A stretch of 64,000 bases of DNA, taken from positions 14,408,591-14,472,590 of the forward strand of contig OY720100.1 in NCBI GenBank assembly GCA_963082875.1, read 5' to 3'. Every line of letters starts with the position of its first letter. Position 1 is the stretch's first letter. Below the pieces are notes generated by a model. The model was not told the DNA's origin. It did no database searches and saw only the letters and a list, made by a program, of their open reading frames with translations. This document shows, piece after piece, positions 1-11,800 of this stretch. This stretch comes from Corella eumyota. Its lineage: Eukaryota; Chordata; Ascidiacea; Phlebobranchia; Corellidae. A program made the position numbers and the translations under genes.

Positions 1-95
1 GACCAGACTATTTTTCAGGGGGGACCAGACCATTTTTTAGGGTGGACCAGACCATTTTTCAGGGGGGACCAGACCACTTTTCAAGGGGGACTATG
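1..95. repeat. Minisatellite, about 27-bp unit
   Basis: Four imperfect tandem copies of a unit reading roughly GGGGGGACCAGACCATTTTT cross the left edge of the window. They lie in an intron of the PHF21-type gene, so the array probably extends further left. Confidence 0.85.
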
Positions 96-159
96 GTAAA
101 CCATAGCCAAAATAAATTAATATTTTTTTAAGTATTTACTAATAATTTTAAAATTCTAG

Positions 160-1669
160 AATTCTCACGAAGACTCTTGTACAGTTTGTGGTGAAGCGGG
201 GGAGGTATTGATGTGCGATACTTGCTCGAGAGTTTACCACAGAAAATGTTTGATTCCTCCTCTGAAGAGGACTCCGACTGTGATGTGGATCTGTGATCAG
301 TGTAAAGTTAAGGTGAGGAAAAAATTTATTGGTGTTTAAAATAAAAACCATTTTGTAAATCAACCAACAACACACCAATTTTTAAACCATCTAATAATCA
401 TTTTATAAACCAACCAAAAATTAACCTCTTTCTTAAACCAGTCAATAATAAACCACTTGTTCAAACCATTCAATAAAAAAACATCTTTAAACCAATTAGT
501 ATTGAACCATTTATAAATGAATCAACAATAAACCATCATTTTAAACCAATCAATAAAGAACCATTTTTTAAATGAATCAATAAAAACATTTTTCTAAATT
601 GGCCATTACAAAACCATTTTTTAATACAACCATTTCCTTAACCAAATCTGATTGCACCATTTTTAAACCAACAATAAATATTTAGTAAAGAACATATTTT
701 ATGATAAACCATTTTTTTAAAATAAACCATTAAAATTTTTTCCAATTCAACCAAATATTAAACCATTTTTTAAACTATTGTAGTTTTCTGATGTCTCTAC
801 TGCATCCCAGTGGCCAGGTTTGATGTCGATTGTTCATTCTTACTTCGCTTACAATTCAAAACGTGAAATGGCTTTAAAAGAAGCTCAATTAAAATTTAAA
901 ACTTTGAGAACCAAAAAATCGAATATTCAACAAAAGACGAAAGAGCTAACCGAAATTATTGCAGTAAGTAATTTCGGTAAATTATAATTTATTAACTACG
1001 TGGTTTTGTGTTTGATTCCCAATGCTGGTAAAATTTGAATTTTTTTAAATAATTGTAATTGCCTTAAAAAAATCCAAAATTAAGTAATAAAAACCTAATA
1101 TAAAATTTTTAACTGATTTTAGTAACTAGAACTTGTTAAAACTGGGTTTAAATAATATAATTTATTAAAGTTTTCATTATTATTATTTAGTTTTTTGTAT
1201 ATATCTTTATCCTCGATGTGGGAAAGTCGAATGCGCGACTTAAACATAGAGTAACATCAGTTACTCCGACCCAATCTCGAGTTGCCTGTGGCAGTTTGGA
1301 ATATTATAAATTGTAAATGCTCATTAATTATGCTGCTGATTAAGTGCTGTCTCAGCAGGAGTTTATACCGTTTATAGCGCCTTACTCAAGGGCACTACAA
1401 CATGAGATCAGTGGGGATTGAACCTACGACCTCATGTTTGGTGTAGCAAGTGTTCTTACCATTAATATTATCATAAAGAAAAAAAAATTTTAAGTTTTCA
1501 ATGTTTAAAATTTTTTTCTTTTCAGCAAAAAGTAAATGAAAAAAATCTTGCGAAATCCCAACTCGTTACTAACATTGAACTACTTCGTCAGATTAATTTC
1601 TGGTACAAAAATATTAAATTTATTGTCTCGAAACCAAACAATATTGAAGACAAAAATTTGGATGTCTAA
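160..1669 (+). CDS. PHF21A: PHF21A/PHF21B-like PHD finger protein, 3' part (three exons)
   Basis: Three exons, 160-312, 784-963 and 1526-1669 (stop TAA 1667-1669), all join in phase 0 and give the last 158 residues; the 5' part lies left of the window. The first exon is a PHD finger: [20 protein letters not shown], then the C-terminal part with SRVYHRKC and MWICDQCK, which supplies the Cys4-His-Cys3 zinc ligands. The second has [14 protein letters not shown] followed by a charged coiled coil that continues into the third exon. This PHD plus W-P-G-x-x-x-I-V-H-S-Y plus coiled-coil order is that of vertebrate BHC80 (PHF21A) and PHF21B. In that family the finger binds the unmodified histone H3 tail and works with the LSD1/CoREST co-repressor in the nucleus; the role here is inferred by homology. 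I cannot separate A from B paralogues; an invertebrate may have a single gene. Confidence 0.88.
340..775. repeat. Degenerate AACCATTTTTAAACC tandem repeat
   Basis: This PHF21-gene intron is filled by 15 or more diverged copies of a unit of about 25-30 bp built on AACCATTTTTTAAACCAATC, with AATAAA-like spacers. It looks like an old minisatellite. Confidence 0.75.
1191..1465 (-). mobile_element. tRNA-derived SINE (family 1), near full length
   Basis: Reference description for family 1. Read in sense, a copy starts near GGCAGCGTGGTGTAGTGG (pol III A box TGGTGTAGTGG), has a B box GGTTCAATCCC about 50 bases on, then a body with GCTGAGCCAGCACTTAATCAG and CAACTCGAGACTGGGTC, and ends GAGGATAAAGATATATAC plus an A-rich tail, about 290 bp in all. 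It may be the composite tRNA SINE known from Ciona (Cics-1), but I could not compare them. This copy sits antisense in the last PHF21 intron. Confidence 0.9.
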
Positions 1670-1689
1670 ATATTTATTAATGGTATGAT

Positions 1690-1723
1690 AATAAAACTGC
1701 TTTAGTTTATTTTTTAAAATAAA
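1690..1723 (+). terminator. Poly(A) signals of the PHF21 gene
   Basis: AATAAA occurs at 1690-1695 and again at 1718-1723, 21 and 49 bases after the stop codon, followed by T-rich sequence. Either fits as the cleavage signal, giving a very short 3' UTR. Confidence 0.6.
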
Positions 1724-3247
1724 TTAATATGGTACTATGTTGGGGCTATTTTTTTTTACAAAAATCCCACTTTTTGTTAAACTCAACTAAAAATGTTTTT
1801 GATGATCGTGTTAAAATGTTATTTTGGTTCAAAACCAAACACTTTTGTTTGTGACGCAGTGGTCACGTGATCTTCTTTTTCTTATTTATTTATTTTCAAC
1901 AAAAAATAAAAGCAATGAAAAGCTTAGTTTTGTTTTGAAGTTCATGTTAAAGAAATACATAGGACGGGAAAAAAATGTAAACGTTAACAGGAAAAAATGT
2001 AAACGTTAACAAAAAGACGCTGAATGCGGAAAGGGACGGGATTTTTATACCGTTCCCCAATCTTCCTTGCACTTTATAGTCGTTTTAGCATCATTCTATT
2101 CATTCCTATGCCTTTAAAGTCAATCCCGCATTATCCCTAAGACCTTGAGGTAAATACTGCATTTATTCCGCAGTAAAATACAAAAATGCCGTTCCTTCCC
2201 GCTTCCCACGAATTTTTGTTAACGTTTAAATACGGCCCCGCACTATCCCGCATCCCGTACTTGAGTATAGTCCCATAGGACGGTTGTTTTAACATTTAAC
2301 CAGTAAATGTTAAATATTTATTTAATTCGAAAGTTATTAAAATCAAATATATTAGTTATAGCCATATATTATGATTTGATCCAATACTAGTGTTAAAAAC
2401 TTTAATAAATATTAATTTTAATCGAATTTGGCGCTGTTTTTTCTATATTCCTTATGTTGAAATTATACTCTGCTATTGATTGGCAATCAAAGTGCCATCC
2501 CATTTTTAAACCTTATTAGTGTTACGATATAGGGGACGCGGAATTTGAGGAAATGAAAAATAAACTATGCCATAAAAGAAGAGACGGAATCTTAAAACTA
2601 AATCGCGGAAAATCCGTTGACTGTCTATTTGTATTTAAGTCAATATTATTTTTAAAATTAAACTGCATTAGCCAAAAGAGAGTTAGGGTAATCTGGGCTT
2701 AATGAAAATTGTCTAATCAATGTTATTTTATTGTTAATTGACTCAATGTTAATTGACAGCATTCTTAAATAAACAACCAACGGGATTTCCGCGTTTTTTT
2801 CCCCTTGTTCCCTTACGATGTAAAAGCACTTGGAATCGAACCCAGTACGTTTTAGACTGAAAAAAAGTCGATTTCTAACAACGTAATTCCTGCAGCAGGT
2901 CAAATTCTTTCTGAAAACAAAAACAGTTATTTAGCAACGAATATCTCCTGCTGTGCCTAATGTGTCTTCGTCAACTTCTAATTAAACAACAATAGTGTCA
3001 TATGCAGTTGACACATGCAGATAAATCAAACAAAAATGTAATTTATTTTAACACAAATAAAATTGATTGAGTATTATATTTAAATAACAATGTTTAAAAT
3101 CTTGATTTTTTTAAATAATATTAACTTAGTTAGCATTTGGTAATTTATTTGAGTGTTTGTCATTAACAAAAACGTCATCAACGCTTTTAATATAACGTTC
3201 ACAGCATGCTAGAAAATCTGAACTAGCGTTTGCCCTTCTTTTCTTTG
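1724..3247. other. Intergenic spacer between PHF21 and SCO-spondin
   Basis: No gene is supported here. The stretch holds an inverted-repeat segment near 1958-2283 and a SINE-like fragment near 2800-2890 with a B-box match in antisense (GGTTCGATTCC). The short open frames lack codon structure, splice sites or recognisable domains. Confidence 0.6.
1958..2283. repeat. Inverted-repeat segment bounded by 10-bp direct repeats
   Basis: A 22-bp unit with ATGTAAACGTTAAC is present twice near 1967-2010. Its complement TTTTTGTTAACGTTTA recurs near 2214-2231, forming arms around a relatively G+C-rich core. The word CATAGGACGG occurs on both sides, near 1960 and near 2274. This may be a decayed non-autonomous DNA transposon with its target duplication; no superfamily can be named. 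Confidence 0.4.
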
Positions 3248-3355
3248 TATAAAATATATCATGACCCTATTAGCATATTATCGTACAATTTAAACTTTAC
3301 ATAACCCTTTTTAATATTATTTTTGCCCCTTTTTCTAAAATATTGGCCTATAAAA
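3248..3355 (+). promoter_or_regulatory. Candidate core promoter of the SCO-spondin gene
   Basis: Two TATAAAA boxes lie upstream of the start codon at 3459: 3248-3254 and 3349-3355. The second would place transcription start near 3380 and leave a leader of about 80 nt containing one small upstream ORF (3420-3449). The assignment rests on motif and position alone. Confidence 0.4.
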
Positions 3356-3458
3356 TGCAGTTGCTACAAGATTTTGTTTTTTAAATCAGTAGAACCGCTG
3401 TTTTTGCTGGCACGCTTAAATGTTTGTTTACATTGTAAGTTATTATTAGTTGAAGAAT

Positions 3459-5887
3459 ATGATATTGCTAAAGACTTTGCTGTTTGGGGTGTTGATTGGG
3501 ATTGCAAGGTAAGATTTTTATTAGAAATGTTTGTTAATTTTAGGTAATTTCAAACTCTAGTCTTGCATACGCATACGTAACTTATATATATATATATATA
3601 ACTACGCTTAGCCTACCACGTCAGGGAACGAAATAACGGGTCGCTATTCGCTAAACGCAAATCGTTTTTTTTAAATTAGCGAATCGTTTTTTACGAATAT
3701 ATTAGAATTAGCGAATCAACCAAACAAGTTCAAGCGATAATAATACTTTCGTGTATATTTGTGTATTGTTACGATCTATTTTTAACCGGTTTAACACATT
3801 TATAATTACACCAATATAATCCTGTGTGAATGTAGTACTATAGGGCAGCGGTCGGCAACCGCCGGGCCGCGGCCCGGTACCGGTCCGTGAGCAGTACGTT
3901 ACCGGGCCGTATTTTTTTCAGGTTTAATGATTAGAAACAGAAACGTATTTTTTTTTATTTGTAAGCTTATTTTGTCGTAGAAACATTTAAAAATGTTTTT
4001 TATCGATTTGATGAAGGAATAAATTGCTTTAAACTAATTTGCGTCCCTTGAAACATCATTATTAGCTAAACTAATTGATTACTTTCACCCGAAAATGCCA
4101 AAAAAATGTTTAAAGGCTGGTCCGCGAAAAAGATTCCAGTTTTAAATCGGTCCACAGTGCGAAAAAGGTTGCCGACCCCTGCTATAGGGCATTTAATAAC
4201 AAAAACTTCCCATGTTTGGCAATGTGTAAACTTCACCTTCGGGTTCGTTTAGTTATTGCGCAATTTTTTAAATACATAACACAGCTTTAAAGTAATCAAA
4301 AATGTCTCGTTTTTTGTGCGAAAAACTATTAACGATTGTTTAACAAGACGTTACATTTTAAAAAGCCACGCAACGCGTCAAGTGTTATCAAAAAACGAAG
4401 AATATAACTTGGACCTAATTATTGCTCTAAAAATTCAACCTCATTTTAAGCGAATCGTTTTTTAAACGTTAATTCGTACCCTGCACGTATTTCGGACAAT
4501 TGTATTTTTAGATAATTTATATTTCATGTTAAAGTCATTAAATTTTGACATATTTTACACAACTTTATTAAAAAATGTTTATATTTAAACATATATTGCC
4601 CGATTCGATATTAAAATTTTTATTTGCAAAAGGCATTTATTTCCTGTGCTTAAGCCTAGCGTACTTGTAACCACTGTCTTAGGCAACTTGATGTTTTGTA
4701 GCCGAAATTCTGTTTGATATTGTCGTATTTTTGCCTTAATTAAGTAATTAAATCTGTAAAGTAACTTAAGTTATGCGTAAAGCCTAAATTTAAAATTTTA
4801 AATAGTTGTATTGTATGTTAAAACAGGACATTTTAGATGTCAAGCTTATTGATTAAATGTTCAATCATAAAGTATCTTGCTTAGAAAATGTTAATTCAGA
4901 TTTTTTTTTAGACATAAACACAAAACGTAATCAATAGTTATTGTTATATGTATATCGATTTAATACAGGTGTGAAAATGAGAAAAGGTGGTGTAAAAAAG
5001 AAGTAGTCGGCCTTCAAAATGAAGTCAGTCTGCGTAAACAAGAAAAAACGGTCAACTGTTCTGATTTGTACAAATTCTTGCAGCAAGGATGGAAATATGA
5101 TGAATTAAAAATGAAGGCAAGTATTTTGTTTAAGATACATCTTTATCTTCGATGTGGAAAGGTCAAATGCGCGACCTAAACATAGAGTAACATCAGTTAC
5201 CCCGACTAAGTCTCGCATTGCCTTTGGCAGTTTGGGATATTAAAGAAATTACAGTTGCCCGATAATTAAGCAGTGCTGGCTCAGCAGTAGTTTATAACTT
5301 TTATTCATACCGCCTACCCAACAGTGTAACAGCATGAGAGCAGTGGGCATCAACCCACGACCTCATGTGGTGTAGCAAGTGTTTTTACAACTACACCACG
5401 CAGCCGGTAAGTAACTTTAAAGATATAAAAATTCGCTTTAAAAAACTTGAATTTTAGAATTTTCACGGTAGTGAAAATGGAGGTGGGAACCAATTGTTGT
5501 GCTACGTGTTCATGCCATCGAAAATAAGGCTACGAAACGTCACGAGTTCTGTGCTAGAATGTTGTAATGGTTGGACGGGTGACAATTGTCAGCATCGTAA
5601 GTTTTAAAAAATTTGTAATTTTTAAAATTAAAATTTAAAAAAAAAAAAAAATTTTAATTCCCTTTTAGGAAGCGAAAAATTGGGCACATGTTACTACGAC
5701 GAAAAATGCCCAAAAACAACCCTTAAAAATTCTGAAAATCAAAAACTCGGTACCCAACGTTTATTTTCAAAATCTACTTGCTGCACTTTGTTAGGCGGGA
5801 AGTCTTGGCAAAGTTTGATCGAATTTGCGGATCTCAATAAAACTACAAAGAGTTGTGATGCATGTAGTAACATCAAGCCATTACATG
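3459..5887 (+). CDS. SSPO: SCO-spondin exons 1-4: signal peptide and EMI domain
   Basis: Exons 3459-3508, 4969-5116, 5458-5596, 5669-5887. Exon 1 encodes [16 protein letters not shown], a hydrophobic signal peptide. Exons 2-3 carry an EMI-like domain, beginning [12 protein letters not shown] and ending with the typical [11 protein letters not shown]. Exon 4 is a cysteine-rich linker with [16 protein letters not shown] modules mediate multimer contacts in other extracellular proteins. The intron after exon 2 begins GC (AAG/GCAAGT) rather than GT; that donor gives phase 0, which matches exon 3, while the nearby GT does not. Confidence 0.85.
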
Positions 5888-8800
5888 GTATATAATGTTA
5901 TAATATTTAGTATTAGGTTTTTTTAATATAACTTCTTTTTTCTGTGTTTAAATAACATTAATTTAATTTACCAATGTCATTTTAATAAGACTATACCTAT
6001 ACCTTTGGGACACATTGGGTTTAGGGTTCGATTCCTACTGATTCCATGTGATTTTTTCAAGTTTTAAAACTACAAATTGTTTTTAAAAATTAAAATTTTA
6101 GTTTCCTTTTATTTTTTTCGATTTTAGAAGATGAATATCCAACAACATGTATATCAACCAGTCAAAACAACTACATCAAATTCGACGGAAAGACTTTAAA
6201 GTTTTCGAACGACTGCGCATACCGTTTAGCTACGGCAATTGACGGAACTTGGTAAGAGTGACAGGTTTTTTTGATTTATGACGTCATATTATAATAAAAT
6301 ATAAATATATTTAAATTTAGGGCATGTCCTCGACATGACTTTAACTACCCTAAAAATCTAACAGTGTTATTGTTTAGGTGGATAGACATACAAAACCAGA
6401 AATGCAAAAACCAAGAAAATATATGCTCGAAAAAATTGCGAATTTCAACACAAGATGACGTAATAATAACCCTTATTGATGATGAAATATATTTTAATCC
6501 GGATTTAATTCCGAAGCAGCAGTTCTATACTAGACAAGGTAGAAATTTAAATTTTGTTTGTGTATTTGCTATTTAAAAGTTATATTAATTATGTACATAA
6601 TGCATTTAGGGTTTAAACACATTTATTTTTGTTAAAAAATTCCATGTAAATGGCGTCAGTTTAGAATTTTAAACACATTCGTTATTTTGTACCGGACCTT
6701 ACAGAGTTTATAACTTTGCAGAAATAAAAAAAGCATTATTTATTGGAATAAAATTTTGATGAAGACAAATTAGCTTATAAATTAAAGTGTTTATGCTATT
6801 TCACTATTATCCAGGTATTATAATACAACGTAGTGACAGATTTGTAACTTTAAAATCTTCAACCGGTGTGAATGTAAGATGGGATGGTAATTTTATAGTC
6901 ATCGTAACTCTGGAGGAAAATCTGACAACCGCTAGTGGGCTCTGTGGAGCTCACTTAACAGACGACGATTGGACTAGAGACGGTAAGAATTTTATTTTCA
7001 AGTTTTTTAAGTAAAATATATTTCTAACTGTCCTTAAATTTTTGTTTATTAATTTTAAGCTTTTAAAAAGTTTAATTATTTCGTATTTTTTTAGATATAA
7101 TAAAACCAGTCGACAAAAAAGACCAAAACAAGAATGTTCAACCATTGAATTTATCAACCAACCGTCAATGTTTAATCAACCACCCGTCACCAAAATGCAC
7201 TAAGTCAAATCTTGATTTGGCAACATTAAAATGTTCTTTTATATTGGACGACAACGCTTTTACTGAGTGTAGGCAAATACTTGACCCCTACGTTTATTAT
7301 AAGGTAAATATTGTGGTTTATTTTTTTTTGTATATCTTTATCCTCGATGTGGAAAGGTCGAATGCGCGGCCTAAACATAGAGTAACATCAGTTACCCCGA
7401 CCCAGTCTCGAGTTGCCTTCAGCAGTTTGGGATATTATAGATTATAGTTGTCCGATAATTATTCTGCTGAATTAAGTGCTGGCTTAGCAGGAGTTTTACT
7501 GTTTATAGCGCTAGGGCGCTACAGCATAAGAGCAGTGAGGATTGAACACATGACCTCTTGGTGGTGTAGCAAGTGTTTTTACCATCATGCTGCCGACCAT
7601 TATAACTTTAGAATTATATAAGCCCAATTAAAGTATTTTTTTGTTAAATATGTCTAGTTTTTAAAGGACAGTTGCTAAATATTAAAATTATTTTCGTTTT
7701 TTAAGATTTGTTTTAAAAAGTGATAACAACATTTTTTTTAGATTTGCGTTTCGTCTCTGTGCGAAGCTTTAGAGTTAAACACGACCACGAATAACAGTTT
7801 CTGTGACGTCACAATGACCTATATGCTTTCTTGCGTCCAACGTGGCGGAAATGTTAAGGATTGGATGGAAAAAAGTGGATGTTCATGGAATTGTCCTTCT
7901 GGTAAATTAAGTTAAAAATAAAATAAACTAAAGATTTGTTTAAATACCCTTTATGTGATTTATATTTTACTGAGTAAGGGTATGTTAGTATAACGTATTC
8001 AAGCTAATTAATAACGCCAGGTCCAATGGCAAATACTGTGTTACTGGTGGGGATCAAACCAGAAAGCTTCGCTCAGTAGCCTAACAATATACTAGTATAC
8101 ACTTAACTGATAACAAGACATTGTAAAGTGTTATTTCTAACTTTAAAGTCAGACAATATATATATATGGGGAAATACAAGTTATTTTGTATTGTTTAAGG
8201 TATGGAGTTTACAGACTGTAGCAACCAATGTCCTGCGACTTGTGACTCAAACCAAGAAAGTAATAACAAGTTTTGTTACGAAAACTGTGTCCCTGGCTGT
8301 CAGGTAAAAGTTAAATGTTATATGTACAAAATTATCCTTTATATTTATTTATCTTTGATGCTAAAAGGTCGACTTCACGGCCTAAACATAGAGTAACATT
8401 AGTTACTCTGACCCAGTCCCGAGTTGCCTTTGGCAGTTTGGGATATTATAGATTATAATTGCCCCATAATTAAGCTTCTGATTAAGAATTAGCTTAGCAG
8501 GAGTTTATACAGTTTGTAGCGTTTTACTCCAGGGCGCTACAACATGGGAGCAGTGGGGATCGAATATAGGGCTTTATGTAGTATAGCCAAGTATTCTGAC
8601 CACTACACCATGCTGTCAGTCAGTGCCTTATGTTAGGGCCCTGCAGCTTGGAGCAGTGAGGATCGAACCAAGGACCTTATGTAGTGAAGCCAGTTGTTTT
8701 AATCAATGTTTATAACTTAATTTAAATAGGTTTTTTTTTTTTAGTGCCCATCTGATAAAGTACTCAACCCGGCAAACAACAAATGTATTTCTGTTCAACA

Positions 8801-11800
8801 ATGCCCATGTAAGCATAGAAGTCAAATCTATGCACAGGGGGTCAGAGTCAGTCAGGATTGCAACTCGTGCTTATGCGGATCACGTGGCGTCTGGAATTGC
8901 TCCACCAGCCCCTGCCATGGAGTGTGTCACGTGATAAGCGCGCGTCACGTGATTACGTTTGACGATTCAAAGTAAGAAGTTATATAAATACAAAGAGCGA
9001 AAAAAAAATATTTAATTTTTAAAGTACAATTTTTTACACTTTTTTATTCTTAATATGGCAAGGTCGAATTCATGACTCAAACTTAGAGTAGTATCATTTA
9101 ACCTGACCCAGTCTTAAGTTATAAATTATAATTGCCCAATATTTAAGCTTCTAAATAAGTGTTGGCTTAGCAGGAGTTAGTACCTTTTATAGCGCCTTAC
9201 TCAAAGGCGCCGCAGCATGTGAGCAGAGGGGAACAAACCCAGGACCCAATGTAGTGAAGCCAAGTGTTCTGACCACTACATCACGTTGCCGATAAATTTG
9301 ATTTTAACGTCAAACTATCGTTATTTTTTTAAAAATTTTATTAAAAAAAATAATTGTTTTTAGATTTGCTTTTGATTCCAACGAAATCTGTCGCCATCAT
9401 ACCTTTGTTCAAACACGATCTAACGATCTCTTGATTTCTGCCGAAATTATGACGTCAGAGTCGATTGATGACGTCAGTGATTTGCAGCATATTCGTTCTG
9501 TCACTTTAAAGTTTAGTGAGACAAGATTAAAACTGGGTAGAAACTTGAAATTGAGAATAAACGGATCTGAAGTCGCTACTCCGTTTCGGTAAACACTTAA
9601 AATTTATAATAAATAGGTATTTACTTTTATTTTAAAAACAATCAATTTTTTAAATTGAGGATAAACGTTAAAAAATAATATTTTTTATAGAAATAATGAC
9701 GTCACAATTCGACAAGCTACTACTCATTCCTGGTTGGTTAAAGGTTTCGGTTTTACCTTATTTTGGACACCATTTACAGAACAAATAACCATTACTTTGG
9801 AACCAGTTTTTGCCAATAAGGTTGGTGGTTATAATAATGATGCGGTTTGCGGTTTATATTTGTTATATATTTTAATTTATTTTAATTTTAAGGTGTTTGG
9901 TTTATGTGGAACTTTTTCGTGGAATCCACACGATGATTTTACGACGTTAGATGGCGCAGTGGAGCAGGTTTCAAACTTGTTCGTGAGAAAATTTCAGTTT
10001 ACTGGTAAGCCTAGTTTTTATGTTTAGATATTTAATATATATATATATATACTAACTATTGGTAATAGAAATTTTTTACAGTTTTTTTTTTTTACTTTTT
10101 ACTTAAATTTTAAATCATAAATATTTTTTGGCGAAATTTTAAAAAATTATTTTTTTCTGTAGAAAATTGGGACTCGTGTTCGACCTTTGCGCACCAAACC
10201 AACGAAAGCAATGTCACTGGTTTAACCAACTTCAATGACGTCATCAGTAGGTCGTTTACGTCAGACCCATGCGCTACGCATGCGCAAAGAAAGGAGTTAG
10301 CTAAGAAGTTATGCGGGATTTTAGACGACGAAATATTTAAAGTGATTCAATAAAAATTTTTAAAAAATTTTTAAATTATTCAGGCTAAATAATCATTTTA
10401 CTTTTGATAGATTTGTCATAATCAAGTCGACGTCGAAACGTATGAAGAAGCATGCTATTATGACGTATGTAGGTCACGTGACAGTCCTGCTAAAGCTGCA
10501 TGCAGAGCACTGTCGTCCTATGCACAAGCATGTTTACAATTTAACGAAAACGACTCCGAGTTATTAGGCTGGAGAAGCTATGCTAGTTTAAACGGGCAGT
10601 GTGGTAATTAAATTTTTTTTTTTAAATTGTCCCAAAAAATGTAGAGATTACTTGTGCTCTCCAGTTTTCAGAAAAACTTTTGTAATTTTTGGTCTTGCCA
10701 ATTCTTTGGTGTTCTTAGGGGTTCTAATTAATTTTTAATGGTACTTTACGGTCCTGACTAATTCTCTCCAGTACTTTACGGCTCTAGCTTGATTTTTTTT
10801 GAACTTTACGGTTCTTGCTATTTTTCTTTCGTTCTTTACGTTCCTTGTAAATTTTCTTTTGTACTTTCACCTTACTTCTCTTTTGTACTCGGGCCCAAAT
10901 TTATTCAAGAACCGTAAAGTACAAGTGATCTTAGTGAAAAATTAAAAAAAAAACTAAAGTAACGTAGATCACATACTTAATCTTTAGTTACTGTCAAACT
11001 TTTTTGTATTCATTACTGTTTTTTTTTTTAAATCTTTAACTTAACAGTTTTTTTATATTCTATTTTACCAGATATTCCATGTCCTTCTTATTTAACCTTT
11101 AACGAATGTCAACCTATATCTACGTCATTGTGCTCTGACGTCACTCATCCGTTGCCTAGTTACAACAACAGAACAACTATTACAAAGTTTGAGCAAAAAT
11201 CAAGTTGTCTACCTGGCTGTAGTTGTCCAACAGGTCAATTTATTGCAACGACAAAGGCTGGATTCGGTCGGTTTGAGACTACTAGATCGTTATCTGTCGT
11301 CAGAGGTAATTATGTATTTTAAAATTTTTTTTAAAGATTATCTTTGCCCAATAATTAGGCTGCTAAAGCATTGACTTAGCAGCAGGAGTTCACACTGTTT
11401 ATAGCGCCTTACTCAAGAAAGCTATAACATAAGAGCAGTGGGGATCGAATCCAAGATTTTATGTAGTGAAGCTAAGTGTATATTCTGTTATATTAGATGT
11501 GAAATCTTCTACAGAATTTTATTCTTTTTTTTTATTAATTTTGCATAAAACAACACTTTTTTTTAAAGGTCTAGTGGAGCGAGGTTTTGAAATTAATGAT
11601 GAAACTTTCCAATGTGTTCCAACTAACCAATGTCCTTGTACACATCGAGGTAAAAATTATGAAGCTGAAAACTCATTTAAAACTGGATGCGTTAACTGGT
11701 AAGAATTTAAATATAGTTATTTGCTAAATATATGTACTTGTTAAAGTTTAATACAAATGCAACATGTACAATTTAACTTTCAATAAGAGTTAATTTGATT

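Noticed and set aside
2658-2903. 81-codon minus-strand ORF in the intergenic spacer
   Set aside because: Overlaps a SINE-like B-box fragment and shows no domain or codon structure.
3578-3600. TA dinucleotide run
   Set aside because: Simple microsatellite, common throughout this A+T-rich window; not informative.
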